Origin: Lepidurus packardi | Taxonomy: Eukaryota > Arthropoda > Branchiopoda > Notostraca > Triopsidae | Reading direction: 5' to 3' | Assembly (NCBI GenBank): GCA_023053545.1 | Contig: JAKZAN010000006.1 | Coordinates: 4,841,001 to 4,905,000 of the forward strand | Length of the DNA stretch: 64,000 nt | Shown: positions 21,601-33,570 of the stretch, in pieces | Position numbering within the stretch: position 1 is the first letter of the stretch | Layout of the letters: each line of letters opens with the position of its first letter | Program-made: the position numbers and the translations under genes | The notes under the pieces: generated by a model | What the model was told of the DNA's origin: nothing | The model's input: the letters and a program-made list of their open reading frames with translations, nothing else | Database searches by the model: none

Positions 21601-22819
21601 GCTTAAATGTATGAATACTAGGAATGAACAGAAATGAACATGATTTCCTTACCGAAAACTAGAATGAAGAGGGTATTGAGAGAAGCTACCCAACAAACGT
21701 GTTCCAGGAAGACTAAAGACCCATCGAGGCCCAATAAACGCTCCCAAGTTAACTCCTCAGCTCGATCCCAGTCCATTGGGTTCCAATTAACGTCATCTGC
21801 AGCTTGGCCTTGTCCAGCGCCGTTTCTGTCAGCAGGCTGCATAGGCTCAGGAGCTGCTACGTCTTCAGCATCTATAGGTTGGGCAGGAACGAGGCCTTCC
21901 CCTTCAGCGACACCTATTTCTACTGGTTCTTCCTCACCTGCTCCCATTCCAGGATCCTAGAATTCAATTTCGTTAAGAAAACGGTTCATTTTATGAAACT
22001 TTTGTCTTTAAGATTCACCTGTTCGGCTGCAGCGGCCAGCTCAGGCTCTTGATCAAGCCAATCAGGACCTCCGCCGTGCAATATTTGCTCCCGGAGCCAA
22101 ACAAGGCCAATGAAGGCACACAAAGTGCAGGTGACAACCAAACAGCCGTGCAGAATATCCGGAATCAAGTTCTCTCTAGGTAAAAGACGAGTTTTAGGCA
22201 GCTTAAGGCGAGAAGGAAGAATTAAGAAGGAAGAAAAGACATACGTGGACAGCATATCTAAGGGCAACGTGAGAATCGAGGACACGGAGCCAGCGAAGAG
22301 GCATCTATACATTCTACAGGCGGTGAGCGGTACAATGCCTAACCAGGCAATAGCGACTAAGGTGTAATGCAACCAGAATCTTATGGCAGTAGCCAGACTG
22401 CCGAGCAATCCAGAGATTATGTCTTTGACTGGAAGGCGTTTTGGCATGTCTGGCGAATAAACTAGGAATAGAAACAGATTTAGACATTGGAGTTTGATTA
22501 TCTAAGAGCTAAGACGAAATTAAGAATAGAGGGTATACTTGGAGTAAATGAGAAGCGATAATTGCAAAGTTCGCAATATTCTTTCCTTGAATAACGTAGC
22601 CATTGGACCAGACATTCTTGGTGGATGAACTTGATGCTCCCAGTGCAAATGCAAGGATGGAACAGGGGTCTTTCTGGAGTGCTTTCCGAGCGACAAACTC
22701 GGCAAATATCTACACAAAGAAAAAGAAAAAATTAAATAATACGAAAATAATAAAAATACAAATATAGCATGATCAAGAGCTCATGACAGTTTATTACCTG
22801 CTTGATGTAGATCGTCCAT
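18668..22819 (-). CDS. MARCH6: MARCH6/Doa10/TEB4, ER membrane RING-CH ubiquitin ligase
   Basis: A multi-exon gene starting MDDLHQAD at 22819; exon 1 is only 22 nt (22798-22819). The next exon gives an N-terminal RING-CH finger: DICRVCRSE ... FHPCICTGSIKFIHQECLVQW ... YCELCNYRF (C4HC3). An acidic linker and the segment WNPMDWDRAEELTWERLLGL, then LEHVCWVASLNTLFILVF, match the family core; many hydrophobic segments follow (human protein has 14 helices, about 910 residues). The C-terminus, RRIYPSSLVLVLV, RLYEHIKNDKYLVGKRLVNY, is nearly identical to the vertebrate one. It ubiquitinates misfolded ER proteins and regulated sterol-synthesis enzymes. I did not resolve every internal exon. It is divergent from Tfb4 with 457 bp between start codons. 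Confidence 0.93.
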
Positions 22820-23276
22820 TTTAATTATCTCACATCAAAACCATCGATCACAAAAACACTCGGAAATGTTCTCTACTTCTTCAGCGAAATCATGGCACAG
22901 AACTGCTCTAAATATGAGCCAACATAACCTGCGAACAGCGGATTCAAAATCACATGTAGGTAACTTACGAAACTCGAAATACATGTACCCAATTCATTGA
23001 ATACAAAATAAAACCCAGCTTTAACCAAGAATAAGTCTAATGTGTTGTATAATTTTTTTAAATCAATCAATTTTCTAGTACAAATGAAATTATAATTTGT
23101 CACAAATGATTCATAAATCATACAACTTTCATTTTTCAACTTTCATTTTACCCACAACTATGAATATCAACCGCGAACCAAGAACCATGGACCAGAAATC
23201 GCCCAGAAATCAAAACAAGGCGCACGTTTTTGAAAAGGTGTAGAGTAGGTTCATCTCAAATAATAATAAGAAAAAA
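22820..23276. promoter_or_regulatory. Probable bidirectional promoter between MARCH6 and GTF2H3
   Basis: 457 bp separate the two divergent ATGs. No TATA box is obvious on either side, as is common for housekeeping promoters. A minus-strand 88-codon frame (22873-23139) has no recognisable feature. Confidence 0.45.
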
Positions 23277-24455
23277 ATGGGTAGCCAGGAAGCTCAGTTA
23301 CTAGCTGTAGTCGTCGATACGTCGCTTGCGAATTGCGTCGAAAAATGTAACGTAAATTCCACCACTGGAAGTGGAAACTATGTGCTTCAATCAGTACTCG
23401 ACTCCCTTTTGACGTTCATGCAAGCCCATGTTATGAAAAGTATCCACAACAAGCTCGTAGTCCTCTCTTGCACTTCCGCGTGCAGGTATAGAAATTTCTT
23501 AAAATTCACAAAAAGCTAATAGTTTGCTAAATTTCAGTGAAGTATTGTATCCGAGCCTGGAGCCCAACAATGCTCCTTCTGACGGACGCCAAGAACTCTG
23601 TTCGGAAGTTGATTATGCGGTTAGAACGAAGCTCGGGACTATGCTGTTAGATTCATTAGCCGAAAGTGCGACAAACGATTCTCTCCTTGCCGGTGCGATG
23701 GCCAGGACACTTTGCTATATTAATAAGTAATATTTTAAGTTTATTTTCGAAGCTTACATTTACCCGATTCTTTTCGTATCGACAGTATCTCCAAAGGCTT
23801 ATCCCCGTCACAAAGTCTTAGCAGTCGAATTTTGGTAGTCAGTTCCAGTGCCGAGAGCGCGCTTCAGTATATGACGTTCATGAACGTGTTTTTCACAGCC
23901 CAGAAGCATAATATCGTTATTGATGCCTGCATGTTGGGTGCAGATAACAGTCTATTGCAACAAGGAACCAATATAACCAACGGACAGTACCTAGTTGTAC
24001 CTCAATTGCAAGGTCTTCTTGAGTATTTATTGGTAAAAATGACCATTCATTCAAAAAACTATTGTAGACGTTCCATTATCTCATTTTTATTCAATTTAGT
24101 GGGTTTTTCTGCCTTCGCCATCCGTTAGAGGACACTTGTTGTTACCTCCTCCCAAGAAAACCGATTACCGTGCTGCGTGCTTTTGCCATCGAACTCTTGT
24201 CGATATCGGATACGTTTGCTCTTCATGTCTTTCAAGTAATACGCACATTTAATTGATTTTCATTCATATTTTTTAACGCTTTTTCTTTTTATTTATAGTT
24301 TTCTGCAAGTTTAGCCCCATTTGTACCACATGCCAGTATGTACCTTCTTATTTTGTCATTACTTTGGAGTTTCATTTGTTATTTCTAGTGCGGTTTTCAA
24401 ATTCAACGCGCCTTTACCCGTTAAACTCAAGAAAAAGAAGACGCGTTTGGATTAA
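23277..24455 (+). CDS. GTF2H3: TFIIH core subunit p34 / Tfb4
   Basis: Six exons (23277-23485, 23538-23726, 23786-24032, 24100-24235, 24299-24335, 24389-24455) give 294 residues against about 308 in human. The N-terminal two thirds form the von Willebrand A-like Tfb4 fold ([40 protein letters not shown]). The C-terminus is the C4 zinc motif: [20 protein letters not shown] and [11 protein letters not shown], with a lysine-rich end. It holds p44/Ssl1 in the TFIIH core, needed for transcription start and nucleotide excision repair. All introns are short (48-67 bp). Confidence 0.95.
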
Positions 24456-25094
24456 TCGGAGTTTGTTTATTATATTGTGGTTTCGCAGTCATCGTTCTCA
24501 TATTCTGTCGCAACATTGCATACAATTTTTGCAAAATACAAAATTAGAAAATGGACAGACACTTTCTACCGTAAAATTTAACTATCCCTTCTTTCGTATC
24601 CACTTTTATTTTTTATCTCGAACCTTTCCATTTCGGACGTATAACCTGGTTTAAAACTGCGTGATACCGAGGTACCGAGCGGGGAATCCCTGTTAGCTGC
24701 CGTAGGAACATCCAAAGCTCGTTGCTGTGTTCATTTAGACCACCTTGGAAAGACGAAAAGGCCTTTTTTTCTATAAAATAGTTCTATTTTACATGTACAT
24801 AATCAAGCCCAAGGTATTGCCCAATAAGAGTCGCATGCAGCATAAAAACGAATGATGCCAAACTACCTCTTCCCTTTTACACGCTCACACACAAGATGGA
24901 ATATAATACAAATTACGTATGAAAATGGCCACTTGGGGAATAATTTACTTGTACGTCGCGAAAAAAGGAGCTTGGCTCCTTCCCAAGTTCCTATACATTT
25001 AAGCCCAAACTTGGCACTCCTCAACTATCAAACGCACTCGTGCTGCGTGTTCCATACCACACCAACATGTAATCCAAAACGCGTATACTGCCAG
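24456..25094. other. Gap between convergent GTF2H3 and PKNOX genes
   Basis: 639 bp holding both 3' UTRs. Open frames here have no recognisable domain. The stretch at about 24775-24800 is AT-rich. No gene called. Confidence 0.5.
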
Positions 25095-27304
25095 CTAAGA
25101 GTCAAAGTCACCTTCGCCTTCGCTCCCGCTTCCTGAGCTCGTTGACGCAGACTCTAATTGACCCAACATAAAACGGGAAAATGAAGTTTTTTTTCCAACT
25201 TCTGTAAAGAAGCTTCACGCATAACTTACCCCTTCTTATGAGACTGCCTGTCCCCTTACCCTTCACAGACTTTTTGACCACGCCTACGACCCCTTCTGCC
25301 TGTGCTTGATCGATCATGGGCTGCAAAATCCGCCGCCTCGCATTAATAAACCAATTGTTGACTTGCAACAACGTTAACTGCGTCTGAGAGGCCATGGCCC
25401 GTTTCTCATCCTCTGTAGGATACGGATGCTACAATAGAAGAAATAAGAATAAGAAACTTGTATGGATCATGTTGAATTTTCTTGCTATTTACTCCTAAAT
25501 GCTGAAATAGCCAGGTCCGCAAAATGGCGGTGGCTTTCCTAGGGAGAACGCTCCGTTTTGATGTTTTTTTGCCATTTCCTAACTCGTGTTCGGAGAACGT
25601 GTTTGAGCTGTCGTCATCGTCTTCTGAAGAGCCACCAAACGTGGAAAGACCTACACAAAGTGGTCAGAGATGACGCAATGGAGCGAAGACTCAAATTTTA
25701 CTTTTATTATAATGGGACAGAGAAGATTCTTTCCGGCTATTCGCGTCGTAACTTTCCTTCCTATCCGTGCCAGACGAGGACAACGGGGAGTTGTCAAATG
25801 TATCGTTATAGACCTGAACCAGAACAAAAGAATCAACGATAAAAGAAACATAATAAAAAACTATTTTTTTTTCTTCGCATCCTACTTGTGAACCTAGACT
25901 TATATTGCTCGTTAAACCCGCATAGGAGACCTTCTCTCCACAGCCTTCTCGGTCTCCACTCTCATAGCCGTCTTCGGTGCCACGTAACAGGTTATCACTA
26001 TGCATTTTCACTTTAAGGCAGTTGATGTAACGTTCGCAGAAATCGCTACATAACTCGTTTACTTTCTTCAGTTCCAGCAAATGAATGCGAAGCACTTGCA
26101 GGGCTTTCACCATCTACAAACACAGTATAGAGTGAATATACACATTTATAAGAATATACATATGCTGAAAAACGATCAGTTTAACCTAAACTTAAAGTCC
26201 AACCGGAGAAAAACCATATCTTTTAATTTGCCTAGGACCACATTTCGCCGACTTATAATTTCTTAGCTCATATCCAGGATGCCGGGCGTCAAATCACCGA
26301 GTACTTCTCTTCTCGCTCATCCGGTCCATGTTTTTGACCGAACATTCATTTTGTCTACTATTTTAACCCATAAGCACATTCCTGACCAAACAGGTATATA
26401 AACTCTTGTTCTCTTCCGATCTCCTTTTGTTCACAGTTAGCATACGCTCGTTAAAAGTTGTAAGTGCTCTCACTCTCAGTTCATGGTTAGTAGCTCTTCT
26501 TTGCAATCCTGTTTAAAAGGTGGTGACTTACTGACGATTAGTGAATTAGTGACTTGACAAGAACTGTACCGACGATACTTAATAAAATTGTACGGGATTT
26601 TAGCGTCCAGCCAAAAAGAACCTCATTCAAACGGTTCAAAACAATTTCATTTAGCTCAAGCAAGATTTCTTACAATATAAAGATAGTTAAATAAAGGAAG
26701 TATCTACCAAGCCATCAACTTCAGGGTCATCTGCTAGTAAGCTTTCGTTACTACCCCTGTAATGCTGGAAAAAGGCTTGCAAATCATCGCCTAAATCAGA
26801 CTCCGAGAGGCGATCAAAATTGCCCTGAGTTGCAGCTTCACATCTCTCCAACAGAATTGCCAACAAAGGGAATAACGGATGTCTGTAATTGTAATTTAAA
26901 AGATTAAAATTAATCTACAGTTGTAAGATTGAAGTAGTTAATTTATTATACCTATACAACGCCTGTTTGTCGGATTCGAAGGTACTTGTAGTGCCAATGT
27001 TGCCGTTCATACTGTCCACGTAAAGATTCCCAGTACTTTCATGGGTTCTTTGCAACCATGCTGGAGTTTGACTTTGAGTTTTACTCTGAAAAGGAATAAA
27101 CAACATTAAATTTATTGAAATTGTAGATTAAAATCACAGAAAAGGTATACGGTATGCGAAAAAAAAAAAAATGTTTCACCGGAACTGCAGTACAACAATG
27201 AAAGTTAGAGAAAGAGGATATAACGACGCAAATGTCTAAAACTGTTAAGTGCCATTATAAATAATTATTACCTCCATTACAGCTTTGCTAGCTACATTTA
27301 ACAT
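25095..27304 (-). CDS. PKNOX: PKNOX/PREP TALE homeobox transcription factor
   Basis: Eight exons (27272-27304, 26952-27085, 26708-26882, 25886-26113, 25702-25813, 25493-25650, 25230-25428, 25095-25153) give 365 residues. The MEINOX (PBC-binding) region spans about 50-175: [59 protein letters not shown]. The TALE homeodomain (about 245-305) reads [20 protein letters not shown], then [13 protein letters not shown], then [24 protein letters not shown] and RRRILQPM favour PKNOX/PREP over MEIS/homothorax. It would bind DNA with Extradenticle/PBX. The C-terminus is Ser/Glu/Asp-rich ([18 protein letters not shown]). A TATA-like GTATATAAAC in the 594-bp third intron (near 26394) may be chance. Confidence 0.93.
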
Positions 27305-28027
27305 CAACGCGTAGTTAATGAAAATTTCTAAATATTTTCCACAAACGCTGAAAACGCCAAATCAACACAAGAGACTATCCGATGCCTTTTGCGGAGCAAA
27401 TAACTTCAGAATGTGCTGCCTTCTATTGACACAACGAATAAGACAAGGGTCCCAGAAATGGTAGGGTTCCAGGATACAAGGATCGAGGGCTATCTTTAAT
27501 TTTAATGTTTAAAATATGCCTTTGCGGAGTAAACCGTTCCAGGTTAGGAAGGTTCTAAAGAGGTTGCTATAAAGGCATTAGCACCAGGGGATAAGCGCTA
27601 TGATTGGTCAATTTTGAAGCTCCATAAGAACGATCAATAAGTTCCTTACTGTGTAGTACTCCGTAAAACATGTCCTATGTTAGACCGTATTCTTTACGCT
27701 ATAATAAAGTTTTTCAGTCATACTTGTCTTTCAAGAAGAATTGAAACAAAAAGAAAAAATTTGCGTTCTATACACCAAGAAAGTTGCTACCTTCTCGCCC
27801 TTTCGTACCAATGTATATTTTAACGTACCTGGCGTTCTGAAACAACAATGAAATGCACTGGAACGTTTCAAACGTATGTTTATTCCCATAAATGTTTGTA
27901 AATATATAGACTTATAAAATCCATTAAAAAATTATTCATTTGAACCCCATAACTGCAATTATGTAGATGATAACAAACCCCTTAAAACAAGAACGCTACG
28001 AAGTACGAATACGAAAAGGCAGTTTTT
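27305..28027. other. Gap: PKNOX upstream region and ACOX 3' flank
   Basis: No gene seen. The part next to 27304 is the likely PKNOX promoter; no TATA box is evident. Confidence 0.5.
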
Positions 28028-30779
28028 TTAAAGTTTGGCTTGGAACAGCTGTGGATGAATTTGTTCATGGTACGATTTATGAACATCCGAAGCATTCAGT
28101 GGACTGCGTTTCGCTTCGGATAATAGCCGTTCATAAACTTGTCCATCCCAACATCCCAGACTCGAGTTCAAAATCTGCCCAAAATAAGTAAACAAAGATA
28201 TATAAGTAAACAAAATAAGTAAACAAAATAAGTAAACAAAATAAGTAAACAAAATAAGTAAACAAAACAAGTAAACAAAATAAGTAAACAAAATAAGTTA
28301 AACAAATTCGAATGAATACAAAACCAGCTACAAAGTAAACTCTTTGAAAGTTCACACTTACATCATCATGAAGATCAAAAGCATCCACAATGGACACTGC
28401 TTGTTCCCTGATTTGTGTAAACAAATTGGTCAATCTTCTTTGACAGTCTTGGATCTGTAGATCCGTGACGTTCGCATACATCAGGAAGTTGCCTGCGTGT
28501 CGTACCACGTTATCTATCAAGTGCACCTCGCACAAGAGTGTCAGAACGCTTTTCGTTGGAACGGAGAGCTTCGCCTGAGTCACATCGAATAAGAACTGGC
28601 GAGCTACAAAAGCCCTCATATGCGCCTAAAAACACCCACAAATTTCTTTAATGATCAAAATTACCTTAATTAATGCATTAAATCATCTTCAATACTTTTC
28701 GAAATTATAAAAGTTTCAAAATGTTTCGCAATTTTTCCAAACTTCAGAATTTTTACCTGAGCTGCCTGAACCAGAATCATGGCTGCACGATTCCAAGCCG
28801 CGTGAGCATCTCCCAATTCAGCTGTATAACGATCCAATTCGGATACTGCATGACGCAGTAGTCTAATTCCCCACAAAAAACGTTAATGACAAGCGTTTCT
28901 GGACCCAAATTGGTCTCACCCTTGAGCTGTTTTCTCGTGGAGGTTCACCAGATGACCCAACGGCCCTCCAAGCGGTTGTTTGTCGCGGTGGACGTTCTCT
29001 CTGAAGGCTTTCAACAAATATCGGGCCACTTGGAGCCACAGTACGGTGTTTTCGCCCTCATAAGTGCACGCAGCAGTGGCTTGGGCGTATAAACGGGGGA
29101 AATTGGAGGCGGCCATGTAACCGTGTCCGCCACAGGACAATCGGCAGATTTCAATCCAGCTTGTGCCTTCGGAGCTGGTCAACGCTTTTAGCCCGCAGGA
29201 CAACGCATGTAACTATAAACAAAAAAGAGAAAAATATGTCAAATGGAACTGAAATACCGTACAACATCGTACTTCTGGGAGGCCATCCAAGTTCCCGTCT
29301 TCTACACTATTAGTAACACGTTCGTAGACCTCGGAGATGTACCTAGCACCCACATTAAACGCAAAAACGCCCGCTAAGGGTGGAAAGAGCTTTCCTTGTT
29401 GGGCTACATAATCCAAAATTTGCGGTTCAGGCTCGCTAGAATGGAAATCATGTGTTTAAACATCTTTTTTAGGTTATGAAACCTTACCCTGGCTTCATTT
29501 CAGACTGTCTTCGCACAGCAGAGTATCGTATAGCGATGGTGACAGCTTTCTGGAGCTGTTTGGTCACTTCTTGACAGATGGCAACGCGAACGAATACCAT
29601 GGTTCCGTAGCTTAACTTGGAAGAGGATGGAACAACGTAACTTCCATCCTAAATTGAAGGATTTTTTCCATTTTTTATTACAGATTTCTGCGTTTTTTAA
29701 AGGTAAATTAACGGTAATGTACCTTCAAGACTTGAGCGTGGCGCATTAACATGTGCATACGAGGAATACGGAATTGTTTGAACGCTAAGAACCCGTTATC
29801 ATTGCAATGGAGACCCATGCGAGGCCCAATTTCGCCCACATCCACACCTTGCAAGGGAACATGTGTGTTTTCGTCTCGTAGTTGCACGAAAAAGGCGTGG
29901 GGACCGTGGCATTTGCCTTGGGACCATAGTTGGGCCATAACCACGGCATAATTGGCCGTTTTTCCCACTAAATTCGGATTATTTTTTAGTTTTTAAGCTA
30001 AATTTCACGAGCATAAGTTACATCCTCCTGGCCACCATTTGTAAGAGGTACGAGTTGGACTGTTTAGCACAAACTCTTCAGTGTCCGGGTCGTACGTGGC
30101 AGTAGTTTCTAAACCGCGAAGGAAAGTTCCATGTCCCAACTCGGTTTGCGCGTAAGTGCCGATAATTTGGCAAGTAAACGCTTTTGCAAGCCACCAAGAT
30201 TGCTGTTCTTCGTTGGCTTGGCCCATTAGAGCTGGGATGAACATGACAAAGTGAACTGATAAGGGATTGCCATCTTTGAAGACAGCTGAGCCTATTCCAG
30301 CGCCCATCAACGATCTGAAAAAATCGTTTTAAATTGATTTCAAAGGTTTGGGTTAAATGATATGTAGATTTAGAGTGTATATACCTCAAGGTCTCGACCT
30401 GTCCCAAAGGAGAACTCTGCACAACTTTCATAGCCCGACAGGCTTGCTGGATAGCATAGTTGTATTTTTCTTCATGACTTAGGTAATCCACCGGGATGAC
30501 TTCTTTCAGCTCTTTGTGGGATAAAATCAACTCCTCTGTAAAGAAAGAATGAAATAAACATTAGAAAAATATTAGAAAATTAGGTAAACAAATTAGAAAA
30601 TTAGAAAGATATTGTTAAAACAACTTGTTCCAACCTAGTTGTCTTCGTTGAGCAGTTTTCTCAACGCCTCCGTCAACATAATTAATCAGTTCTTCTTGAT
30701 TGAAGTTGCATTTGGATCTTTCTTTCGCTAAATCAGGTTGGCAGTTCTGATCAGCTGTTACTCCATTTCGTAGCACCAT
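28028..30779 (-). CDS. ACOX1: Peroxisomal acyl-CoA oxidase
   Basis: Ten exons (30635-30779, 30385-30535, 30022-30314, 29723-29967, 29488-29648, 29273-29435, 28920-29212, 28757-28862, 28362-28625, 28028-28174) give 655 residues; human ACOX1 has 660. Clear family blocks: [20 protein letters not shown] (FAD and substrate loop), [57 protein letters not shown], and [17 protein letters not shown] containing the catalytic Glu. The protein ends in QAKL, an AKL-type peroxisomal targeting signal. It performs the first, peroxide-forming step of peroxisomal beta-oxidation. The donor of exon 1 is GTTGGA, a weak but GT site. The last intron carries a GTAAACAAA tandem repeat. Confidence 0.96.
28186..28305 (+). 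repeat. 13-bp tandem repeat (AAGTAAACAAAAT) in the last ACOX intron
   Basis: Eight copies of GTAAACAAA, starting at about 28188, 28206, 28219, 28232, 28245, 28258, 28271 and 28284, then a ninth altered copy (GTTAAACAAA). Most lie exactly 13 bp apart. The unit contains the forkhead consensus (RTAAACA). Confidence 0.92.
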
Positions 30780-31305
30780 TTTCCTTATCCAAGTCTGACG
30801 AATAAATCCTAGCAAAGCAAGGGAGTAAAGGTAAAGACATAAAAATTAAAATTGTTACAAAGATATCATATCAAGTGTTCATGAAATTAATAATAACGCA
30901 CCAAGATTTCCACCAAAGCGTAATTAATCAAAGGCCTTTTCTATCACTAGACGCTTTCACACGTTTCGTTGAACTTATCTGATCAGCTTCGGAAAACTCG
31001 TGATTCTAAATATCAACACTAGTAACTAATCAACAACCCCTTCCTTGACTAGCGTTAAAAGATTGATTAGCGTTCCTAGCCCCGCCTTAAAGTCTAAGGT
31101 CTGAATGATTGAGAGGCGTGTACATGCCTTTTAGGGAATCAGATGAGCTTTTCAACCTTAAGCTCCTCCTTTTCTCTTCTGAAAGCCTCTCTTACCGGTA
31201 ATGTCCTTGCTACTAACAATCTGTAGGTCCCTTAGGAGTTCAATTAGTACCATAAGTATTCTTCCTAGCCAGAAGAGCAAATTCTGCCTAAATTTCACAA
31301 GGAAC
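30780..31305. promoter_or_regulatory. Divergent promoter region of ACOX and REXO2
   Basis: 526 bp between two divergent start codons. No TATA box or strong motif recognised. A frame extending the ACOX start upstream (to about 30815) probably reads 5' UTR. Confidence 0.4.
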
Positions 31306-32286
31306 ATGGCCTCTAGCATAAGTAATATAGTATGGGTTGACTTAGAGGTAAACTTTCCAAAAATTTAAGTCTTTTCTTTTATGTGTTACTAATTATGTGT
31401 GTTACTATTATGTGCGTTAGATGACAGGTTTGGACGATACCAAAGATCATATAATGGAAATAGCTTGTTTAGTCACAGATGGGCAATTAAATATTATATC
31501 CGAAGGAGTGAATCTCGTCATACATCAACCGAACTCTGTTTTAAAATCTATGGGCGAATGGTGCACCAACCAACACACTCAAGTACTATCTTTTCATAAT
31601 TGGCTTCAAGCGACTTACGTTAGAAGCTTGTGAGCTTAGTGTTAATAGAAACTGTTTCTTATATAGTCCGGTTTAGTAGAAGCCTGCCAGAAGAGCACAA
31701 TCAGTCTACAAGACGCGGAAGACACGGTTTTACAATTAGTACAGCAATACGCCATCAAAGGTGATAATAATCGCCCCGTGTGATAATAATCGTTAATATT
31801 ATATAATATTAACGAGTAATATTATATTAATATTATGAGATTAATATTATGTTAATATTATATTAATAATCGTTAAATCGTGATAATAATCGTTAAGAAA
31901 AGAAAAAAAGCCTTTTTAAGGACTCATTGTCGCTTTGTAGGGCAATGTCCATTAGGTGGCAATTCCGTTGGCGAAGACAAAAGATTCCTTCAACGTTACA
32001 TGCCCCGTCTTGTAAACTACCTTCATTACCGAATCGTGGACGTTTCCACCATTAAAGAACTTTGCAAGTAAGAACCATCAACCTTTACTCAAACATCCTT
32101 CATGTGAATATATCCTTGATGTGTATACATCCTTGATGTTAGTTCTTTCTCAATTCTAGGCGATGGCACCCGAAAGCGAACCGAAACGCCCCCAAGAAAA
32201 CTCTCAAGCACCGCGCATTGGATGACATTAAAGAAAGCATAGAAGAGTTGAAATATTATCGCACCACCATCTTTAAAGACTCCTAA
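31306..32286 (+). CDS. REXO2: Oligoribonuclease (DEDDh 3'-5' exonuclease)
   Basis: Five exons (31306-31347, 31421-31582, 31667-31760, 31941-32067, 32160-32286) give 183 residues, the length of bacterial Orn and of REXO2 without a mitochondrial presequence. Motifs: IVWVDLEMTGLD (DxE, Exo I), [47 protein letters not shown] (Exo II Asp in the family position NSV..DR/KRFL), [18 protein letters not shown], and [17 protein letters not shown] (Exo III HxxxD). It degrades 2-5 nt RNAs. No targeting peptide is seen before [10 protein letters not shown], so this may be the cytosolic form or an alternative 5' exon may exist. Confidence 0.95.
31780..31890. repeat. AT-rich palindromic repeat in a REXO2 intron
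   Basis: Repeated TTAATATTATATTAATATTA-like sequence with internal dyads, flanked on both sides by GTGATAATAATCGTTAA. It could form a cruciform or be a simple-repeat expansion. Confidence 0.75.
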
Positions 32287-32955
32287 ATTGAATTTTCTTG
32301 CTTTCCTGTTAAGTTCCGTCATTTTGAAACGCCAACTTTCCCTCACGCGCAGGTGCATGATAAGAAACCCAAGCTTTGCAATAAAAATGTCCTTTCACCG
32401 ATTCCGTGTACCTTTAATCAAATTCCCTCCTTATCGGCTTATCGTTTTTTTCCCCAGCGTTTTTGATAAGCATGTCCTCGTTCCCTTACTCCCGTTTTTT
32501 GAGTCACAGAGAGCAAAAGCGAGCGAGCAGCGAATCCTAGCAAGTGTTAAAAGTTCCCTAATCAAGTTCCTCTTATTCAAGAAAAAAACACAACAAAACT
32601 TGTTTGCTTGCCAACCTCATTACACAGTTTCCTAGCATTACCCAGTTTCATAGCATTACCCAAGTCCCGTTACGCTCGAGTGACGACTACTTTGTTGAAA
32701 ACATCGAAAACCAGCCCCTTCTTGCCTCAAGGGCTCTTATTCCCACCACCTGTCGTGCTTATTGCCGCAAAAAAGGGTGGCGCTTGTTCCGGTAGCATAC
32801 GGTAGGTAGCCCCCCTTCCATTTGCTGCGTTCAATCCCGTGATTGAGTCCAGAGAACTTGGGGCCACAACGCTCTCACTCGGCTTTGTAATCAAATTCCG
32901 TTGCTCAAGTTCCCCTTTTGTGTATCTTTAGTGTTCACAGCTCTATTCAGTCAGT
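32287..32955. other. Gap between REXO2 and the PTB-domain gene
   Basis: Same-strand intergenic DNA with REXO2 3' UTR and the promoter and 5' UTR of the next gene. A TCAGTCAG initiator-like stretch lies just before the ATG (32946-32954). Overlapping open frames have no recognisable domain. Confidence 0.45.
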
Positions 32956-33570
32956 ATGAGTGCTAGTCTCAAGGCAGGAGCAGACGGTTTCCACGACATG
33001 GACAAAGGCCTAGACGAGAGTACGGAAGTGGTCAAGTTGCCCCAAATCTTCTCCGTCAAGTGGTTGGGCAAACGTGAAGCACGTGGGTTATGGGGCATCA
33101 AACACACTCGCAAACCTGTGGACGATATGGTGTCATGGGCCAAAGACATGCCCAACGGAGTCACTTTACCTTTAATGCAACTCGTCGTGGACATTGACGG
33201 AGTGCAAATGACCCCTTTGACCTCGCCTTCCGATAGTATTGCCCCTTGTCCGGAAACGGCGCAATTCGCCATTGATGCCATTTCCTATGGCGTTCAGGAT
33301 TTGGTCTACACCCGAGTTTTCGCTATGATTATCGTCAAAGAGAAAGAAGGCGGCCTCAACTTCAAAGAAGAACATCCTTTTCAATGCTACGGCTTTGTTT
33401 GCGATAGTCGTGGCTCCGCCCGGAAGTTGACCTTTGCCTTAGCTTCCGCTTTCCAGGAGTTTTCCAAAACGGTCCAGAACTCTAAAATGAAGCCCCGGAA
33501 ATTCGCCATCGATCTGCGAACGCCGGACGAAATATCCGCAGACCTTAAGGAATCCGAAACGGAAGCTTGA
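32956..33570 (+). CDS. PTB/PID-domain protein, single exon
   Basis: 204 residues from ATG 32956. The central part (about 30-175) fits a phosphotyrosine-binding/PH-like fold: IFSVKWLGKREARGLWGIKH (strand 1 with the PTB-typical VKxLG), LMQLVVDIDGVQM, IDAISYGVQDLVYTRVFAMI (counterpart of the IxFCxxD.. segment), CYGFVCDSRGSARKLTFALA and a last helix FALASAFQEFSKTVQ. Such domains bind NPxY-type tails in endocytic and signalling adaptors. I cannot assign it to a named family. There is no signal peptide or membrane segment. Its stop codon lies inside a perfect 11-bp stem (33567-33591). The absence of introns is notable beside intron-rich neighbours. Confidence 0.75.
   Translation: MSASLKAGADGFHDMDKGLDESTEVVKLPQIFSVKWLGKREARGLWGIKHTRKPVDDMVSWAKDMPNGVTLPLMQLVVDIDGVQMTPLTSPSDSIAPCPETAQFAIDAISYGVQDLVYTRVFAMIIVKEKEGGLNFKEEHPFQCYGFVCDSRGSARKLTFALASAFQEFSKTVQNSKMKPRKFAIDLRTPDEISADLKESETEA

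Noticed and set aside
26385-26470. TATA-like GTATATAAAC with a following initiator-like CACAGTTAG in a PKNOX intron
   Set aside because: No ORF follows on the plus strand and the site is inside an intron of an oppositely oriented gene; chance is likely.
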